Shown piece after piece: positions 1 to 9,454 of a stretch of 64,000 nt of DNA. Location of the stretch: NCBI GenBank assembly GCA_036262035.1, contig DATAJS010000008.1, positions 62,001 to 126,000 on the forward strand, written 5' to 3'. Position numbers and translations under genes: made by a program. This stretch comes from Burkholderiales bacterium. Its GTDB lineage: Bacteria; Pseudomonadota; Gammaproteobacteria; Burkholderiales; SG8-41. Every line of letters starts with the position of its first letter. Within the stretch, counting starts at the first letter, position 1. The notes beneath the pieces are model-generated. The model had not been told where the DNA came from. It did no database searches and saw only the letters and a program-made list of their open reading frames with translations.

Positions 1-57
1 CGGCCGAAACTCACGTATTCTGGAGGGGCGCGTCCGCCGGCGCGCTCCAAGGGGGTC

Positions 58-1845
58 TTGGTGCACATAAAAACATCGCAGTCCGCTGCGCACGCTCGCG
101 CGCGCCCGGGCTTCACGCTGCGCGCGCGGCGCTTTGCGTTCGCGGGTCTCGTCCTCGGCTCTTCGCTCGGCCTCCTCGCGCTGATGGCGGCGACGCTGTT
201 TCCCGCCGGCATCGACCCCGTCGGCGCGGCGATGCTGGCGCTCTTCGCGATGACGCTGCCGTGGACCACGATCGGCTTCTGGAATGCGGTCATCGGCTTC
301 GCTCTGATGGCCTTCGCGCGCGATCCGGCGGGATGGGTCGCGCCGCATCTGCGCCGCATCAGCGGTCACGAGAAGATCGAAAGCTCGACGGCGCTGCTGG
401 TCTGCGTGCGCAACGAGGACGTCAAGCGCCTCGAGCGCAACCTTGAATGGATGGCCGAAGGCCTGGCCGCGACGGGTCAGGCGCAGTGGTTTCATCTCTA
501 TCTGCTGTCCGACTCCGATCGGCCCGAGATCGTCGCGGAGGAAGAGCGCGTCGCCGACGCGCTGGCGGCGCGGTTCGGACACACGTTCACGGTGACGTAC
601 CGCCGCCGCGACGAGCGCACCGGATTCAAGGCGGGCAACATCCGCGACTTCTGCGAACGCTGGGGCCGGCTGCATCACTATGCGATCGTGCTCGACGCCG
701 ACAGCGTGATGACGCCCGCGGCGATGCTGCGCCTGGTGCGCATCATGCAGGTCGAGCCGCGGATCGGCATCCTGCAGACGCTCGTGACGGCGCTGCCGAG
801 CGCGAGCGGCTTCGCGCGCGTCTTCCAGTTCGGCATGCGGCTCGGCATGCGCTCGTACACCCTCGGCGCGGCGAGCTGGCAGGGCGACTGCGGACCCTAC
901 TGGGGTCACAACGCGATCCTGCGCCTGGCCCCGTTCACCGAGCACTGCGATCTTCCGCTGCTGCCCGGCAAGCCGCCGCTCGGCGGCCACGTGCTCAGCC
1001 ACGACCAGATCGAAGCGGTGCTCATGCGCCGCGCGGGTTTCGAGGTGCGCGTTCTGCCCCTTGAGGACGGAAGCTGGGAAGAGAACCCGCCGAGCCTGCC
1101 CGAATTCGTCCGGCGCGATCTTCGCTGGTGCCAGGGCAACATGCAGTACTTCCATCTGCTGACGATGCCGGGCCTGCGTCCGCTCAGCCGCGTGCAGGTC
1201 GCGCTGGCGATCGCGATGTATGCCGGCTCGCCGGCGTGGCTGGGCTTCATGGCGCTCGGTCTCGTGCGCGATGCGCCGTTCAGGGCCGATCTCGGGATGG
1301 TCCTGCTCGCGACGACGCTCGTCATGACCTTCGCGCCCAAGCTCGCCACCCTCGCGCACGTGCTCTCGCGCGGAGCGCTGCGCCGAGCCTACGGCGGCAC
1401 GCTGCGCACCCTCGCCAGCTTCCTGATCGAGACGCTGTTCTCGGTGCTGCTCGCGCCGGTCGCGGCTGTCTCCGTCACGCTCTTCCTCGCCGGACTGCCG
1501 TTCGGCCGCACCATCGGCTGGAACGCGCAGCAGCGCGACGCCGAAGGCGTGTCGTTTGCGCTGGCCCTGCGCTGCTTCTGGCCGCAGACGCTGCTCGGCC
1601 TCGCGTTCGGCGTCGCGCTGTGGCTCGTCGCGCCCGGCGCGCTGTGGCTCGGTGCGCCGGTGATCGCGGGGCTCGCGGGATCGATCCCGTTCGCGATGCT
1701 GAGCGCGCATCCGCGCCTCGGCCGCGCGCTCGGCGCCGCAGGGCTGTGCCGCGTCCCCGAGGAAACCCGGCTGCCGCACGGCGCCGAACGCGCGGGTCTG
1801 TTCACGCCGTTCGCGGTGCGCCGCGCGGCCGCCGCGGCCGAATGA
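58..1845 (+). CDS. opgH: Glucans biosynthesis glucosyltransferase H (OpgH/MdoH family)
   Basis: Inner-membrane family-2 glycosyltransferase that polymerises UDP-glucose into the backbone of osmoregulated periplasmic glucans. The 595-aa protein has two N-terminal membrane segments (about residues 25-90), a GT-A domain with the DAD metal motif at about 213-215, an SHDQ acid motif, an RRDLRWCQGN product-binding motif, and a C-terminal membrane bundle. It lacks the long N-terminal extension of the 847-aa E. coli enzyme and matches the short form of the family. No opgG lies downstream; upstream is outside the window. The start is TTG at 58 or GTG at 61. It overlaps the next gene by ATGA. Confidence 0.88.
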   Translation: MVHIKTSQSAAHARARPGFTLRARRFAFAGLVLGSSLGLLALMAATLFPAGIDPVGAAMLALFAMTLPWTTIGFWNAVIGFALMAFARDPAGWVAPHLRRISGHEKIESSTALLVCVRNEDVKRLERNLEWMAEGLAATGQAQWFHLYLLSDSDRPEIVAEEERVADALAARFGHTFTVTYRRRDERTGFKAGNIRDFCERWGRLHHYAIVLDADSVMTPAAMLRLVRIMQVEPRIGILQTLVTALPSASGFARVFQFGMRLGMRSYTLGAASWQGDCGPYWGHNAILRLAPFTEHCDLPLLPGKPPLGGHVLSHDQIEAVLMRRAGFEVRVLPLEDGSWEENPPSLPEFVRRDLRWCQGNMQYFHLLTMPGLRPLSRVQVALAIAMYAGSPAWLGFMALGLVRDAPFRADLGMVLLATTLVMTFAPKLATLAHVLSRGALRRAYGGTLRTLASFLIETLFSVLLAPVAAVSVTLFLAGLPFGRTIGWNAQQRDAEGVSFALALRCFWPQTLLGLAFGVALWLVAPGALWLGAPVIAGLAGSIPFAMLSAHPRLGRALGAAGLCRVPEETRLPHGAERAGLFTPFAVRRAAAAAE

Positions 1846-2762
1846 AGCGTCCGGCGCTGCTGCTGGGATTCATCGCGCTCCTCGCACACGGCGCCGCCGC
1901 GGCGGTCCCGGTCGATTTCGTCAACGCGAGCCGCGCGACGCGCTGCGCCGAAGAAGACAATGTCTACGTGAAGATCGCTGGCAGCGGCATCGCGTCGTTC
2001 CGCATCGACGCGGTACATCCGCCGTACATCGCGACGGTGAGCGAGGACAGCACCGCGCCCGACTTCGCGCACTGCGACATGTCGAACGATCCGCGTTACA
2101 CGTTCGCGCCGCGCACCGTCGTGCTGTACGAGGACGCCCGCATACGCCTCGTCGGGCACACCTTCGAGTCGTTCTGGCGCCCCGACGTCGTCGACTTCCG
2201 CGTCGGCAGCAGGAACGAGCGCGGCCTGCACCTCGTGCAGTTGCTGAAGCGCAGCCCGCAACGCGACATCGAGATCCTGGTCGTCTACCCGGCGGACGGG
2301 TACTGGCGCGCCAAGCCGCTCCCGCCGGTCGCGCTGCCCGACAGCGCCTACGGCAGCTCTTTCCTGTTCGGCCCGATCGAGGAAAGCACGCGGCCTTACG
2401 TCGCCATCCGCAGCATCGCGTTCGAGCCGGCCACCCTCTCGTTCCGGATCGCCTTCGCGAACCGCACGCGCGGCGTGCTCACGGTCGACGACGCCACGCG
2501 CGAGCGCGTGCGCCTCGCGCTCGCGCTCGATCCCGCCGCGCCCGCGGACAAGCCGTTCGCGGCGCTGCGCTCGATGTACGTCGCGCCGGAACAGGCGGAC
2601 GTCGCCGTCGCGGCGTGGCCGGACGGCCGTTCGCAGCCCATACTCGAGTTCACGCGCGCGACCGCGCCGGGCGCCCGCTTCGGCCGCGTGGCACGATCGC
2701 TGCACAATCTGAGCGCTCCGGACCTCGTGTTCGAGGAATTTGCGACCGCGTCACCGCGTTAA
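1842..2762 (+). CDS. Exported protein of unknown function
   Basis: A 306-aa protein beginning with a clear signal peptide (MKRPALLLGFIALLAHGAAA, cleavage near residue 20), so probably periplasmic. The start is set by a 4-base ATGA overlap with opgH, which implies translational coupling and a role linked to periplasmic glucan or the envelope. I recognise no family and see no catalytic motif; the composition suggests a beta-rich soluble domain. A looser reading frame extends upstream inside opgH but is incompatible with the signal peptide. Function is unknown. Confidence 0.75.
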   Translation: MKRPALLLGFIALLAHGAAAAVPVDFVNASRATRCAEEDNVYVKIAGSGIASFRIDAVHPPYIATVSEDSTAPDFAHCDMSNDPRYTFAPRTVVLYEDARIRLVGHTFESFWRPDVVDFRVGSRNERGLHLVQLLKRSPQRDIEILVVYPADGYWRAKPLPPVALPDSAYGSSFLFGPIEESTRPYVAIRSIAFEPATLSFRIAFANRTRGVLTVDDATRERVRLALALDPAAPADKPFAALRSMYVAPEQADVAVAAWPDGRSQPILEFTRATAPGARFGRVARSLHNLSAPDLVFEEFATASPR

Positions 2763-2790
2763 ACCTCTGTCGCGCATTGGAGCCGAGTGC

Positions 2791-3594
2791 ATGAACGATC
2801 TCAGCGAACACCCGTTCTCCGACCGACCCGGCGCGGACGACGCGGCATGGCTGGCGCTGCTCGCGTGGCGGCGCGACGGCGCGGGCGCATCGCCGGCCGC
2901 GGACACCCCGCTCCACCGCTTGTACGCGCCGCTGTGCCGCGCGCACCAGAATGGCGGCGGCACCTTCGCGATCGGCCACCTCGCGCAGAGCCTCGACGGG
3001 CGCATCGCCACGACCAATGGGGTGTCGCAATGGCTGAGCGGCGACGAAGACCTGCTGCACACCCATCGCATGCGCGCGCTCGCCGACGCGGTGATCGTCG
3101 GCGTCAACACCGTGCTGCACGACGATCCGCAGCTCACGGTGCGGCGCTGCGCCGGCTCGAACCCGGTGCGCGTCGTGATCGACCCCGAGCGCCGGCTCGA
3201 CGGCGCTCAGCGCGTGTTTCGTGACGCCGCCGCACCCACGCTGCTCCTCGTCGCGGCCGATCGTGGACGCGCCGGTGAAACGTTCGGCTGCGCCGAGGTC
3301 GTGACCGTTCCACGCAGCGAGTGGGGCCTCGATCCGCGCGGGATCCGGCGCGTGCTCGCCGAGCGCGGCCTCACGTGGCTCTTTGTCGAAGGCGGCGGCC
3401 TCACGGTGTCGCGCTTCATCTCGGCGGGCGCGCTCGATCGGCTCCAGCTGACGGTCGCGCCGGTGCTGCTCGGCTCGGGCCGGCCGAGCCTGAAGTTGCC
3501 CGAGCTCTCCGATCTCACCAACAGCCTGCGGCCGCGCACGCGGCGGTTCGTGCTCGGCGACGACATCATGGTCGAGTGCGATTTCAGTGACTGA
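2791..3594 (+). CDS. RibD C-terminal-like (DHFR-fold) pyrimidine/pterin reductase
   Basis: A 267-aa protein with the RibD C-terminal reductase fold. Visible blocks are a substrate loop ([11 protein letters not shown]), the [20 protein letters not shown] stretch, [11 protein letters not shown], the FVEGGG nucleotide motif and the VAPVLLGSG strand. Family members use NAD(P)H to reduce a ribosylamino-pyrimidine or a pterin. The deaminase half of full RibD is absent. The start is ATG 2791, preceded by GGAG, rather than the in-frame upstream codon inside the previous gene. It overlaps the following dehydrogenase by 8 bases, opening a five-gene operon with a PTPS homologue, which argues for pterin-type chemistry rather than riboflavin synthesis. 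Confidence 0.8.
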   Translation: MNDLSEHPFSDRPGADDAAWLALLAWRRDGAGASPAADTPLHRLYAPLCRAHQNGGGTFAIGHLAQSLDGRIATTNGVSQWLSGDEDLLHTHRMRALADAVIVGVNTVLHDDPQLTVRRCAGSNPVRVVIDPERRLDGAQRVFRDAAAPTLLLVAADRGRAGETFGCAEVVTVPRSEWGLDPRGIRRVLAERGLTWLFVEGGGLTVSRFISAGALDRLQLTVAPVLLGSGRPSLKLPELSDLTNSLRPRTRRFVLGDDIMVECDFSD

Positions 3595-4564
3595 AAGCGT
3601 GGACGCCAGAGCGTTCTGGACCGTCGAGCCCGGGCGCGGAGAGATCCGCGCGGCGACGCTCGAAGCGCCCGGTCCCGACGACGTCGTAGTGCAGACGCTG
3701 CGCAGCGGCATCAGCCGCGGCACCGAAAGCCTCGTCTTCCGCGGCGCGGTCCCGCAAAGCCAGTGGGCCGCAATGCGCTGCCCCTTCCAGGCAGGCGAGT
3801 TTCCCGGTCCGGTGAAATACGGTTACGCGTCGGTGGGCCGCGTGGTGTCGGGCCCGGAAGCGTTGCAGGGCCGCCGCGTGTTCTGCCTGCATCCCCATCA
3901 GGATCGCTACGTGGTGCCGGCGGACACGGTCACGCCGCTGCCCGATGCGGTGACCGATGCGCGCGGCGTGCTCGCCGCGAACATGGAGACCGCGGTGAAC
4001 GCGCTGTGGGACGCCGCACCGCGTCTGGGCGATCGCATCGCGGTCGTCGGCGGCGGTGTGGTCGGCTGCATCGCGGCAGCGCTGGCCGCGCGCATTCCCG
4101 GCACGCGCGTCGAGCTCGTCGACATCGACGAGCGGCGAGCGGCCGTCGCTTCGAAGTTGGGCTGTGCGTTCGCACCGCCGGAGCGCGCGGCGCACGACGC
4201 CGATCTCGTCATTCACGCCAGCGGCAGCGCCGAAGGCCTCGCCACTGCGCTGTCACTCGCCGGATTCGAAGCGACGGTCATCGAGATGAGCTGGTACGGC
4301 GATCGCGCGGTGCCCGCGCCGCTCGGCGAAGCGTTTCATTCGCGGCGGCTCACGCTGCGCTCGTCGCAGGTCGGCGCGGTCGCCACCGCGCAGCGCGCGC
4401 GCTGGAGTCACCGGCGACGCATGGCGCTCGCGCTCGACCTCCTCACCGATCCGGTATTCGACGTGCTCCTCACCGGCGAGAGCCGCTTCGAAGAGCTGCC
4501 GGGCGCGCTCGCGCGCCTCGCCGGCGCGCCGGACGGTGCGCTGTGCCACGTCGTCACCTATTAG
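3587..4564 (+). CDS. MDR-superfamily (zinc-type alcohol dehydrogenase-like) oxidoreductase
   Basis: A 325-aa medium-chain dehydrogenase/reductase. The N-terminal catalytic domain carries SGISRGTES and [11 protein letters not shown]; the Rossmann dinucleotide site [12 protein letters not shown] is at about residues 149-160, followed by an acidic strand end (LVDID) typical of NAD preference. The usual Cys/His zinc ligands of alcohol dehydrogenases are not evident, so it may be zinc-independent. It starts at GTG 3587 inside the end of the reductase gene and is translationally coupled. Its substrate is probably an intermediate of this operon's pterin/sugar pathway, but the sequence does not reveal it. 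Confidence 0.78.
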   Translation: MTESVDARAFWTVEPGRGEIRAATLEAPGPDDVVVQTLRSGISRGTESLVFRGAVPQSQWAAMRCPFQAGEFPGPVKYGYASVGRVVSGPEALQGRRVFCLHPHQDRYVVPADTVTPLPDAVTDARGVLAANMETAVNALWDAAPRLGDRIAVVGGGVVGCIAAALAARIPGTRVELVDIDERRAAVASKLGCAFAPPERAAHDADLVIHASGSAEGLATALSLAGFEATVIEMSWYGDRAVPAPLGEAFHSRRLTLRSSQVGAVATAQRARWSHRRRMALALDLLTDPVFDVLLTGESRFEELPGALARLAGAPDGALCHVVTY

Positions 4565-4586
4565 CTGAAACAGGAGCTGCACCGTC

Positions 4587-4991
4587 GTGTACACCCTCGC
4601 CGTCTCCGATCACATCATGATCGCCCACAGCTTCAGCGGCGAGATTTTCGGCCCCGCGCAGAAGCTGCACGGCGCGACCTACGGCGTCGAAGTGGAATTC
4701 CGCCGCGCCGAGCTCGACGCCGCCGGGCTGGTCTGCGACATCGGCCTCGCCTCGAAAGCGCTGCGCGAAGTGCTCGCCGAGCTCAACTACAAGAACCTGG
4801 ACGAGCTGCCCGAGCTGCGCGGCAAGAACACGACGACCGAGTTCATGGCGGGCGAGATCTTCCGGCGCCTGCGCGCGCGCGTCGCCGCGGGCGCGGTCGG
4901 TCCGGGCACGGCCGATACGCTCGAATCGATGCGCGTCGTGCTGCGCGAGTCGCCCGTCGCGTGGGCGAGCTTCGAAGGCCGATTGCGTTGA
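4587..4991 (+). CDS. 6-pyruvoyl-tetrahydropterin synthase/QueD-like protein, altered metal site
   Basis: A 134-aa T-fold protein related to PTPS and 6-carboxytetrahydropterin synthase. His14 and His28 correspond to two of the three zinc ligands, but the canonical HGH motif reads HGA (Ala30), and the catalytic Cys that normally precedes it is replaced in GPAQKLHGAT. The conserved C-terminal Glu region (TTEFMAGEI) is present. It is therefore a divergent member, probably with different chemistry or a binding role. The start is GTG 4587 after CAGGAG. It sits between an MDR enzyme and a glycosyltransferase in the same operon. Confidence 0.8.
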   Translation: MYTLAVSDHIMIAHSFSGEIFGPAQKLHGATYGVEVEFRRAELDAAGLVCDIGLASKALREVLAELNYKNLDELPELRGKNTTTEFMAGEIFRRLRARVAAGAVGPGTADTLESMRVVLRESPVAWASFEGRLR

Positions 4992-6037
4992 CGCCGGCGT
5001 TCGTCAGCCCGGGTCCTCTCGATCAGCTCACCGGCGGCTATCTCTTCGGCCGCAGGATCGTCGACGGATTGCGCCACATGGGCCGCGCGGTCGACGTCTT
5101 CGAGCTCGAAGGAACGTTTCCGGACGGGGACGAAGCCGCGCTGACCTCGGCGGCGCGCACGCTCGCCGCGCTGCCCGACGGCGCGGTCGTCGTGATCGAC
5201 GGTCTCGCGCTGCCTGCGTTCACCGAATGCCTCGCGCGCGAGACGCAGCGCCTGCGCGTGATCGGCCTGATCCATCACCCGTTGTCGCTCGAATCCGGCC
5301 TGAGCGCCTCCGATGCGCAACGCTATGCGAAGATCGAGGCGCGGTTGTGGCCGCTGCTGCGAGGAATCCTCTGCCCGAGCACGGCGACCATGCACGCGGT
5401 GATCGCGGCGGGCATTGCGCCGGCGCGCGTCGCCTTGGCGCCGCCGGGCACGGACAAACCCGCTTCGATCCCCGCAAGAACGCGAAGAGGTCCGCTGCAT
5501 CTCCTCGCGGTCGGCACGATCACGCCGCGCAAAGGCCATCGGGTGCTCGTTGAAGCGCTCGCGCGCTTGCGCGACCTCGACTGGCGGCTCGCCTGCATCG
5601 GCAGCCTCGAGCGCGATCCCGCGGAGGCCTCGGCGGTGCGCGCTGCGATCGCGACATCAGGTCTGCAGGATCGCGTCGCGCTGCTCGGCGAGCGCCCGCA
5701 CGCGGATCTCGCCGCGGCCTATCGCGACGCCGACGTCTTCGTGCTGCCCTCGTATCACGAAGGCTACGGCATGGCGTACGCCGAAGCGCTCGCGCACGGG
5801 CTGCCCATCGTCGCGACGACCGCCGGCTCGATTCCCGAAGTCGTACCTGCGAGCGCCGCGCTGCTCGTGCCCCCGGGCGATGCGCTCGCGTTGTCCGGCG
5901 CGGTGCGCAGCGTGCTCGCCGACGCGGGCTTGCGCGAACGGCTCGCGGCGGGCGCGGCGCGCGCCGCGGCCGCATTGCCGGATTGGCCTGCGGCGGTGCG
6001 CCGCTGGGCCGAGGAATGCGACCGGCTCGCCGCATGA
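4961..6037 (+). CDS. Family 4 glycosyltransferase
   Basis: GT-B glycosyltransferase (GT4) transferring an activated sugar to an acceptor in the cytoplasm or at the membrane. Visible are the N-terminal glycine loop (GPLDQLTGGY), the central LLAVGTITPRKGH strand that opens the donor domain, and the EX7E signature region (HEGYGMAYAEALAHG) at about residues 265-279. The start is uncertain: GTG 4961 lies 31 bases inside the previous gene, whereas TTG 4988 overlaps its stop as TTGA. It ends in an ATGA overlap with the methyltransferase. The tight linkage suggests that it glycosylates the product of the PTPS/RibD-like enzymes. Confidence 0.83.
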   Translation: MGELRRPIALTPAFVSPGPLDQLTGGYLFGRRIVDGLRHMGRAVDVFELEGTFPDGDEAALTSAARTLAALPDGAVVVIDGLALPAFTECLARETQRLRVIGLIHHPLSLESGLSASDAQRYAKIEARLWPLLRGILCPSTATMHAVIAAGIAPARVALAPPGTDKPASIPARTRRGPLHLLAVGTITPRKGHRVLVEALARLRDLDWRLACIGSLERDPAEASAVRAAIATSGLQDRVALLGERPHADLAAAYRDADVFVLPSYHEGYGMAYAEALAHGLPIVATTAGSIPEVVPASAALLVPPGDALALSGAVRSVLADAGLRERLAAGAARAAAALPDWPAAVRRWAEECDRLAA

Positions 6038-6903
6038 GCGGATTCGACGCGGCGTGGCTGACGCTGCGCGAGCCCTTCGACGCGCAGGCGCGCGACGCGT
6101 CGCTCGCCGAGCGCTTCACGACAACGCTGAGCAATACGAAGAGGCGCATCGTCGACCTCGCCGCCGGCACGGGTGCGGCGTTCCGGGCGCTCGCGCCGCT
6201 GCTGCGAGGCGATCAGGACTGGCTGCTCGTCGATCACGACCCCGAGCTCGTCGCCGCTCAACAGGATGCAATCCGGCATTGGGCCGCGCGCAATGGATGG
6301 GCCTGCGAAGCGCTCGGCGACGGCGTCTGCATACGCGCTGCGAATGCGACATGGATCGTGCGCGCGTGCGCGCTCGATCTCGCGCACGATCTCGAAGCGC
6401 TCGATCTCGAAGCGTGCGACGGCGTGACCGCGAGCGCGCTCCTCGATCTCGTGTCCGCCGGGTGGATCGACCGGCTGTGCGCCGTCCTCGCCGCGAACCG
6501 GCTTCCGCTGCTCGCGATGCTCAGCGTCGACGGCCGTCGCGTATGGAATCCCTCGGCGCCCGCGGATGCCGACATCGACCGCGCGTTCGTGCGCCATCAG
6601 TCACGCGACAAGGGATTCGGTCCCGCACTGGGTGCCCGCGCCGCCGCGGTTCTCTCCGAGCGTCTCGAGCAACGCGGATACGAAGTGACGACGGCGCGCA
6701 GCGACTGGCGGATCGGTGCGGACCATCCGGCGATGCTCCTGCGCATGGCCGATGAAGCGGCTGCGGTCACGGCCGAGACCGAACCCGGCATGGGCGCGCG
6801 ATTCGCCGAGTGGCAGACCGCGCGCCGCCGCCAGATCGATGCCCGTGCGCTCGCGCTCGAAGTCGGTCACCTCGACGTCGTCGGGGTTCCGCGCAGCCGC
6901 TGA
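6034..6903 (+). CDS. Class I SAM-dependent methyltransferase
   Basis: A 289-aa protein with a Rossmann-type SAM-binding loop VDLAAGTGAAFRAL at about residues 35-48 and the acidic end of strand 2 (LLVDHDPEL) at about 62-70. The C-terminal half (KGFGPALGARAA, SDWRIG) is specific to this family and may bind the acceptor. ATG 6034 overlaps the glycosyltransferase stop (ATGA). It is the last gene of the operon, consistent with a late methyl decoration of the pathway product. The acceptor is unknown. Confidence 0.8.
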   Translation: MSGFDAAWLTLREPFDAQARDASLAERFTTTLSNTKRRIVDLAAGTGAAFRALAPLLRGDQDWLLVDHDPELVAAQQDAIRHWAARNGWACEALGDGVCIRAANATWIVRACALDLAHDLEALDLEACDGVTASALLDLVSAGWIDRLCAVLAANRLPLLAMLSVDGRRVWNPSAPADADIDRAFVRHQSRDKGFGPALGARAAAVLSERLEQRGYEVTTARSDWRIGADHPAMLLRMADEAAAVTAETEPGMGARFAEWQTARRRQIDARALALEVGHLDVVGVPRSR

Positions 6904-6923
6904 GTCGATCGGCGAAGCAGCCG

Positions 6924-7907
6924 TCAATCCACGCTGATCCCGCCCTTGAGGATCACCGACCGCCATTTGGAGATCTCGGCCGCAATCAGGTTCCGGAAGT
7001 CTTCCGGTGAGCCCGCCACGCTCTCCGAGCCGAGAGACGCGAGCTTCGGCAGGATGTCGGGTTGGCGCATTGCGTTCACCGACTCGGTGTTGAGCTTGCG
7101 AATGATCGCGTCCGGTACCTGCGCCGGAGCGAGCAATCCGTACCAACCGCGTGCCTCGTATTTCGCAAGACCCAGCTCCTGCATCGTCGGCACCTCCGGC
7201 AACTCCGCCGTTCGCTTCGGCGACGTGACGCCCAATGCCCGCAGCTTGCCCGCCTTGACGTGAGGCAGGACCAGGACGAGGTTGTCGATCGAGAACGTCA
7301 CCTCGCTGCCCAGTAACGCATTGATGGCGGGCGCCGCGCCCTTGTAGGCGACGTGAGTGCTCTCCAGCCCGAGCTGCTGCTTCATCAGCTCCACGCTCAG
7401 GTGCTGGGGCGTGCCTACGCCCGCCGTACCGAAGCTGGCTTTTTCCTTCTGCGTCTTCAGGAGCGTGACCAGATCGCCGAAGGTGTGCACGCTGCTGGTC
7501 GAGCTCACGGTGAGCACGAGCGGCGTCGCGGCCAACAGCGTGACCGGGGTGAGATCCTTGAGCGGGTCGTAGCCCAGGTTCTTGAACAGCGTGACGTTCG
7601 GCGCCAGCGGGCCGCTGGCGCCCAGGAGGAGCGTATAGGGATCCCCTCTCGCGTTCTTCGCGACATAGGCGGTGCCAACATTTCCGCCCGCGCCTGCGCG
7701 CACCTCGACGACGATGGGTTGCCCGAGCGAGCGCTGCAGCTTGTCGCCGAGCAGACGGGCGAGGATGTCGACGATGCCGCCGGCCTGATAGGGGTTGATG
7801 ATGCGAATGGGCTTGGTGGGATACGCTTCCTGCGCCTGGGTGCAGGAGGCGCCCATGCAAGCCGCGACTATCGCCACCCACGTCATGAATGCTCGCCGGT
7901 CGGTCAT
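6924..7907 (-). CDS. Bug-family tripartite tricarboxylate transporter solute receptor
   Basis: A 327-aa periplasmic binding protein: signal peptide (about residues 1-25), then the family hallmarks YPTKPIRIINPYQAGGIVD, RAGAGGNVGT, and HVAYKGAAPAINALL in the ligand-gating loop. Such receptors capture carboxylates and deliver them to TctAB-type membrane proteins or signal to sensor kinases. The start at 7907 is chosen because GAGAGG lies just upstream. It converges with the methyltransferase operon and has no transporter partner next to it; tctBA is 9 kb away. Confidence 0.88.
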   Translation of the reverse strand: MTDRRAFMTWVAIVAACMGASCTQAQEAYPTKPIRIINPYQAGGIVDILARLLGDKLQRSLGQPIVVEVRAGAGGNVGTAYVAKNARGDPYTLLLGASGPLAPNVTLFKNLGYDPLKDLTPVTLLAATPLVLTVSSTSSVHTFGDLVTLLKTQKEKASFGTAGVGTPQHLSVELMKQQLGLESTHVAYKGAAPAINALLGSEVTFSIDNLVLVLPHVKAGKLRALGVTSPKRTAELPEVPTMQELGLAKYEARGWYGLLAPAQVPDAIIRKLNTESVNAMRQPDILPKLASLGSESVAGSPEDFRNLIAAEISKWRSVILKGGISVD

Positions 7908-8207
7908 GTGTCCTCTCATCGGTGGTCGTCTCGCGTGCGGCGTGCCGGGAGCGCGTGACGATGCTGCGAAGAACGAACGATCTATTCCGCCTCGAGGACG
8001 AATTCTAGACGGGGTCGGGATTTCCGGAATGCACCGGCGCGAAACGGACCGGCGTCTGCAAGAGGCGCGCCCTGGGAGGACTCTCCCGAGCGCGCGGGCG
8101 GCGCGGCGTCCGTACGGCGACAAAATTGCCTGTCAGGGCTCGCCGTGAGTCAATCGGCCCTCTGCCCGCGATCGGACGGAGCCCGCTACCTGAAACGGAG
8201 TCGATGC

Positions 8208-9113
8208 ATGCAAGCGCCGGTACGCACCATACTCGCTGCAACCGATCTGTCCCGTGCCGCCTTTGCCGCGCTGCGTCGTGCGGCGTTGATCGCTCGCGCT
8301 CACGGCGCCGCGCTCGAGGTAGTCCACGTCGTTCCGGCACCGCCGCGCTCCGCCGCCTGGGACGAGTTGCGTGCGGCGTTCAGCGGCGTCGAAACCGATC
8401 TGCGCAGATCGGTGGCTGAAAATCTGGATGCGATCGTCGCGCAAATCGAGAGCGAAACCGGAGTTCGGGCGCGAACCACGATGCTCGACGGCAAGGCTTT
8501 CGAGCAGGTCGCGGCGCACAGCGACGCGACAGGCGCCGATGTGATCGTCGTCGGCGCGCATGGCGAAAACCTGACGACGCCGCTGCTCGGCACGACGGCC
8601 CACCGCGTCTTGCGCCTCGCACGCACACCGGTGCTGCTCGTGAAACGCACGCCGGCCGTGGACCATGCCGCAACGCCCGGCTACGGGCATATCGTCGTCG
8701 CGACCGACTTCTCCAGCGATTCCGCGCGAGCAGCGACGACCGCGCAGCGCCTCTTCCCGGAGTCGAGCATCACCCTGCTCCACGTGTTCGAAGCGCCGTT
8801 CGAGGCGAAGCTGGCGGCCCGGGTTCCGCAGACGACTCTCGACGCCTATCGGCAGCGTGCATTCGACGAAGCGCATCGGGAGCTCGAATCGTTCGCCGCT
8901 TCCGTCGGTTTGAGCGACGCGCCGCGCCTGGTTCGTCATGGGTCGCCCTCGATACGCATCCGTGAGTACGCTTCGGACACTTCCGCCGATCTCATAGCGG
9001 TCGGGACGGCCGACGTGCCGCGCTTGCAGCAGGCGCTGCTCGGGAGCGTGAGTCTCGACGTTGTAACTCAGGCCGAGTGCGATGTGCTGCTCGCGCGCAC
9101 TGCCGCGTCCTGA
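8208..9113 (+). CDS. Tandem-domain universal stress protein (UspA family)
   Basis: A 301-aa protein with two USP domains. Domain 1 (about 1-150) begins VRTILAATDLS and has the nucleotide-binding stretch VVGAHGENLTTPLLGTT ending in PVLLVK. Domain 2 begins YGHIVVATDFSSDS and ends CDVLLAR, with a weaker glycine loop (AVGTADVPRLQQALLGS). USPs bind ATP or adenine nucleotides and support survival under stress. ATG 8208 is selected for its GGAG eight bases upstream. Unlike several USPs in this window it lacks a recognisable G12 promoter. Confidence 0.9.
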   Translation: MQAPVRTILAATDLSRAAFAALRRAALIARAHGAALEVVHVVPAPPRSAAWDELRAAFSGVETDLRRSVAENLDAIVAQIESETGVRARTTMLDGKAFEQVAAHSDATGADVIVVGAHGENLTTPLLGTTAHRVLRLARTPVLLVKRTPAVDHAATPGYGHIVVATDFSSDSARAATTAQRLFPESSITLLHVFEAPFEAKLAARVPQTTLDAYRQRAFDEAHRELESFAASVGLSDAPRLVRHGSPSIRIREYASDTSADLIAVGTADVPRLQQALLGSVSLDVVTQAECDVLLARTAAS

Positions 9114-9151
9114 CATCGCCATCGCCGGCCGAAGCCGGGCGGCGCCGCGGT

Positions 9152-9454
9152 TTACCCGTGCACCACCACACCCGCGATGACGGCGACGTCCAGGAGCACC
9201 CAGCCGACGCAGGCGAGGTATATGTTCTTGTCCCGCTGCTGCAGACCGTGGCCGAACCACAATAGTGCGGACACGAGATACGCTCCCCATGAGAGCAGCG
9301 ACACGCCTGCGGTCTGCTGCTCGACCCACACGAGCCAGACCTGCGGAATGGTCATCGCCATGGTGACGAACGACGTGACGGCGAGAATCCGCTTCATGAG
9401 CGAGGCCGCCTTGGTCTCACGGACGATCGAAGGGTTCATCTGATGCGGATCCAT
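9152..9454 (-). CDS. SemiSWEET-type PQ-loop membrane protein
   Basis: A small (about 100 aa) protein with three predicted transmembrane helices and a PQ motif (TIPQVWLVWVEQQTAGVS) near residue 40, the pattern of bacterial SemiSWEET sugar transporters, which work as dimers. The start is ATG 9454, with GTG 9460 as an alternative. It converges with the upstream USP gene and points away from terC. The substrate cannot be read from the sequence. Confidence 0.8.
   Translation of the reverse strand: MDPHQMNPSIVRETKAASLMKRILAVTSFVTMAMTIPQVWLVWVEQQTAGVSLLSWGAYLVSALLWFGHGLQQRDKNIYLACVGWVLLDVAVIAGVVVHG

Noticed and set aside
8100-8207. G12-type promoter before the USP at 8208
   Set aside because: TCAATCGG is present, but neither the upstream element nor a -10 at 17 bases fits.
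7908-8207. Gene or regulatory element in the 300-base gap before the USP at 8208
   Set aside because: Only shadow frames are present; no promoter, operator or RNA motif was recognisable.
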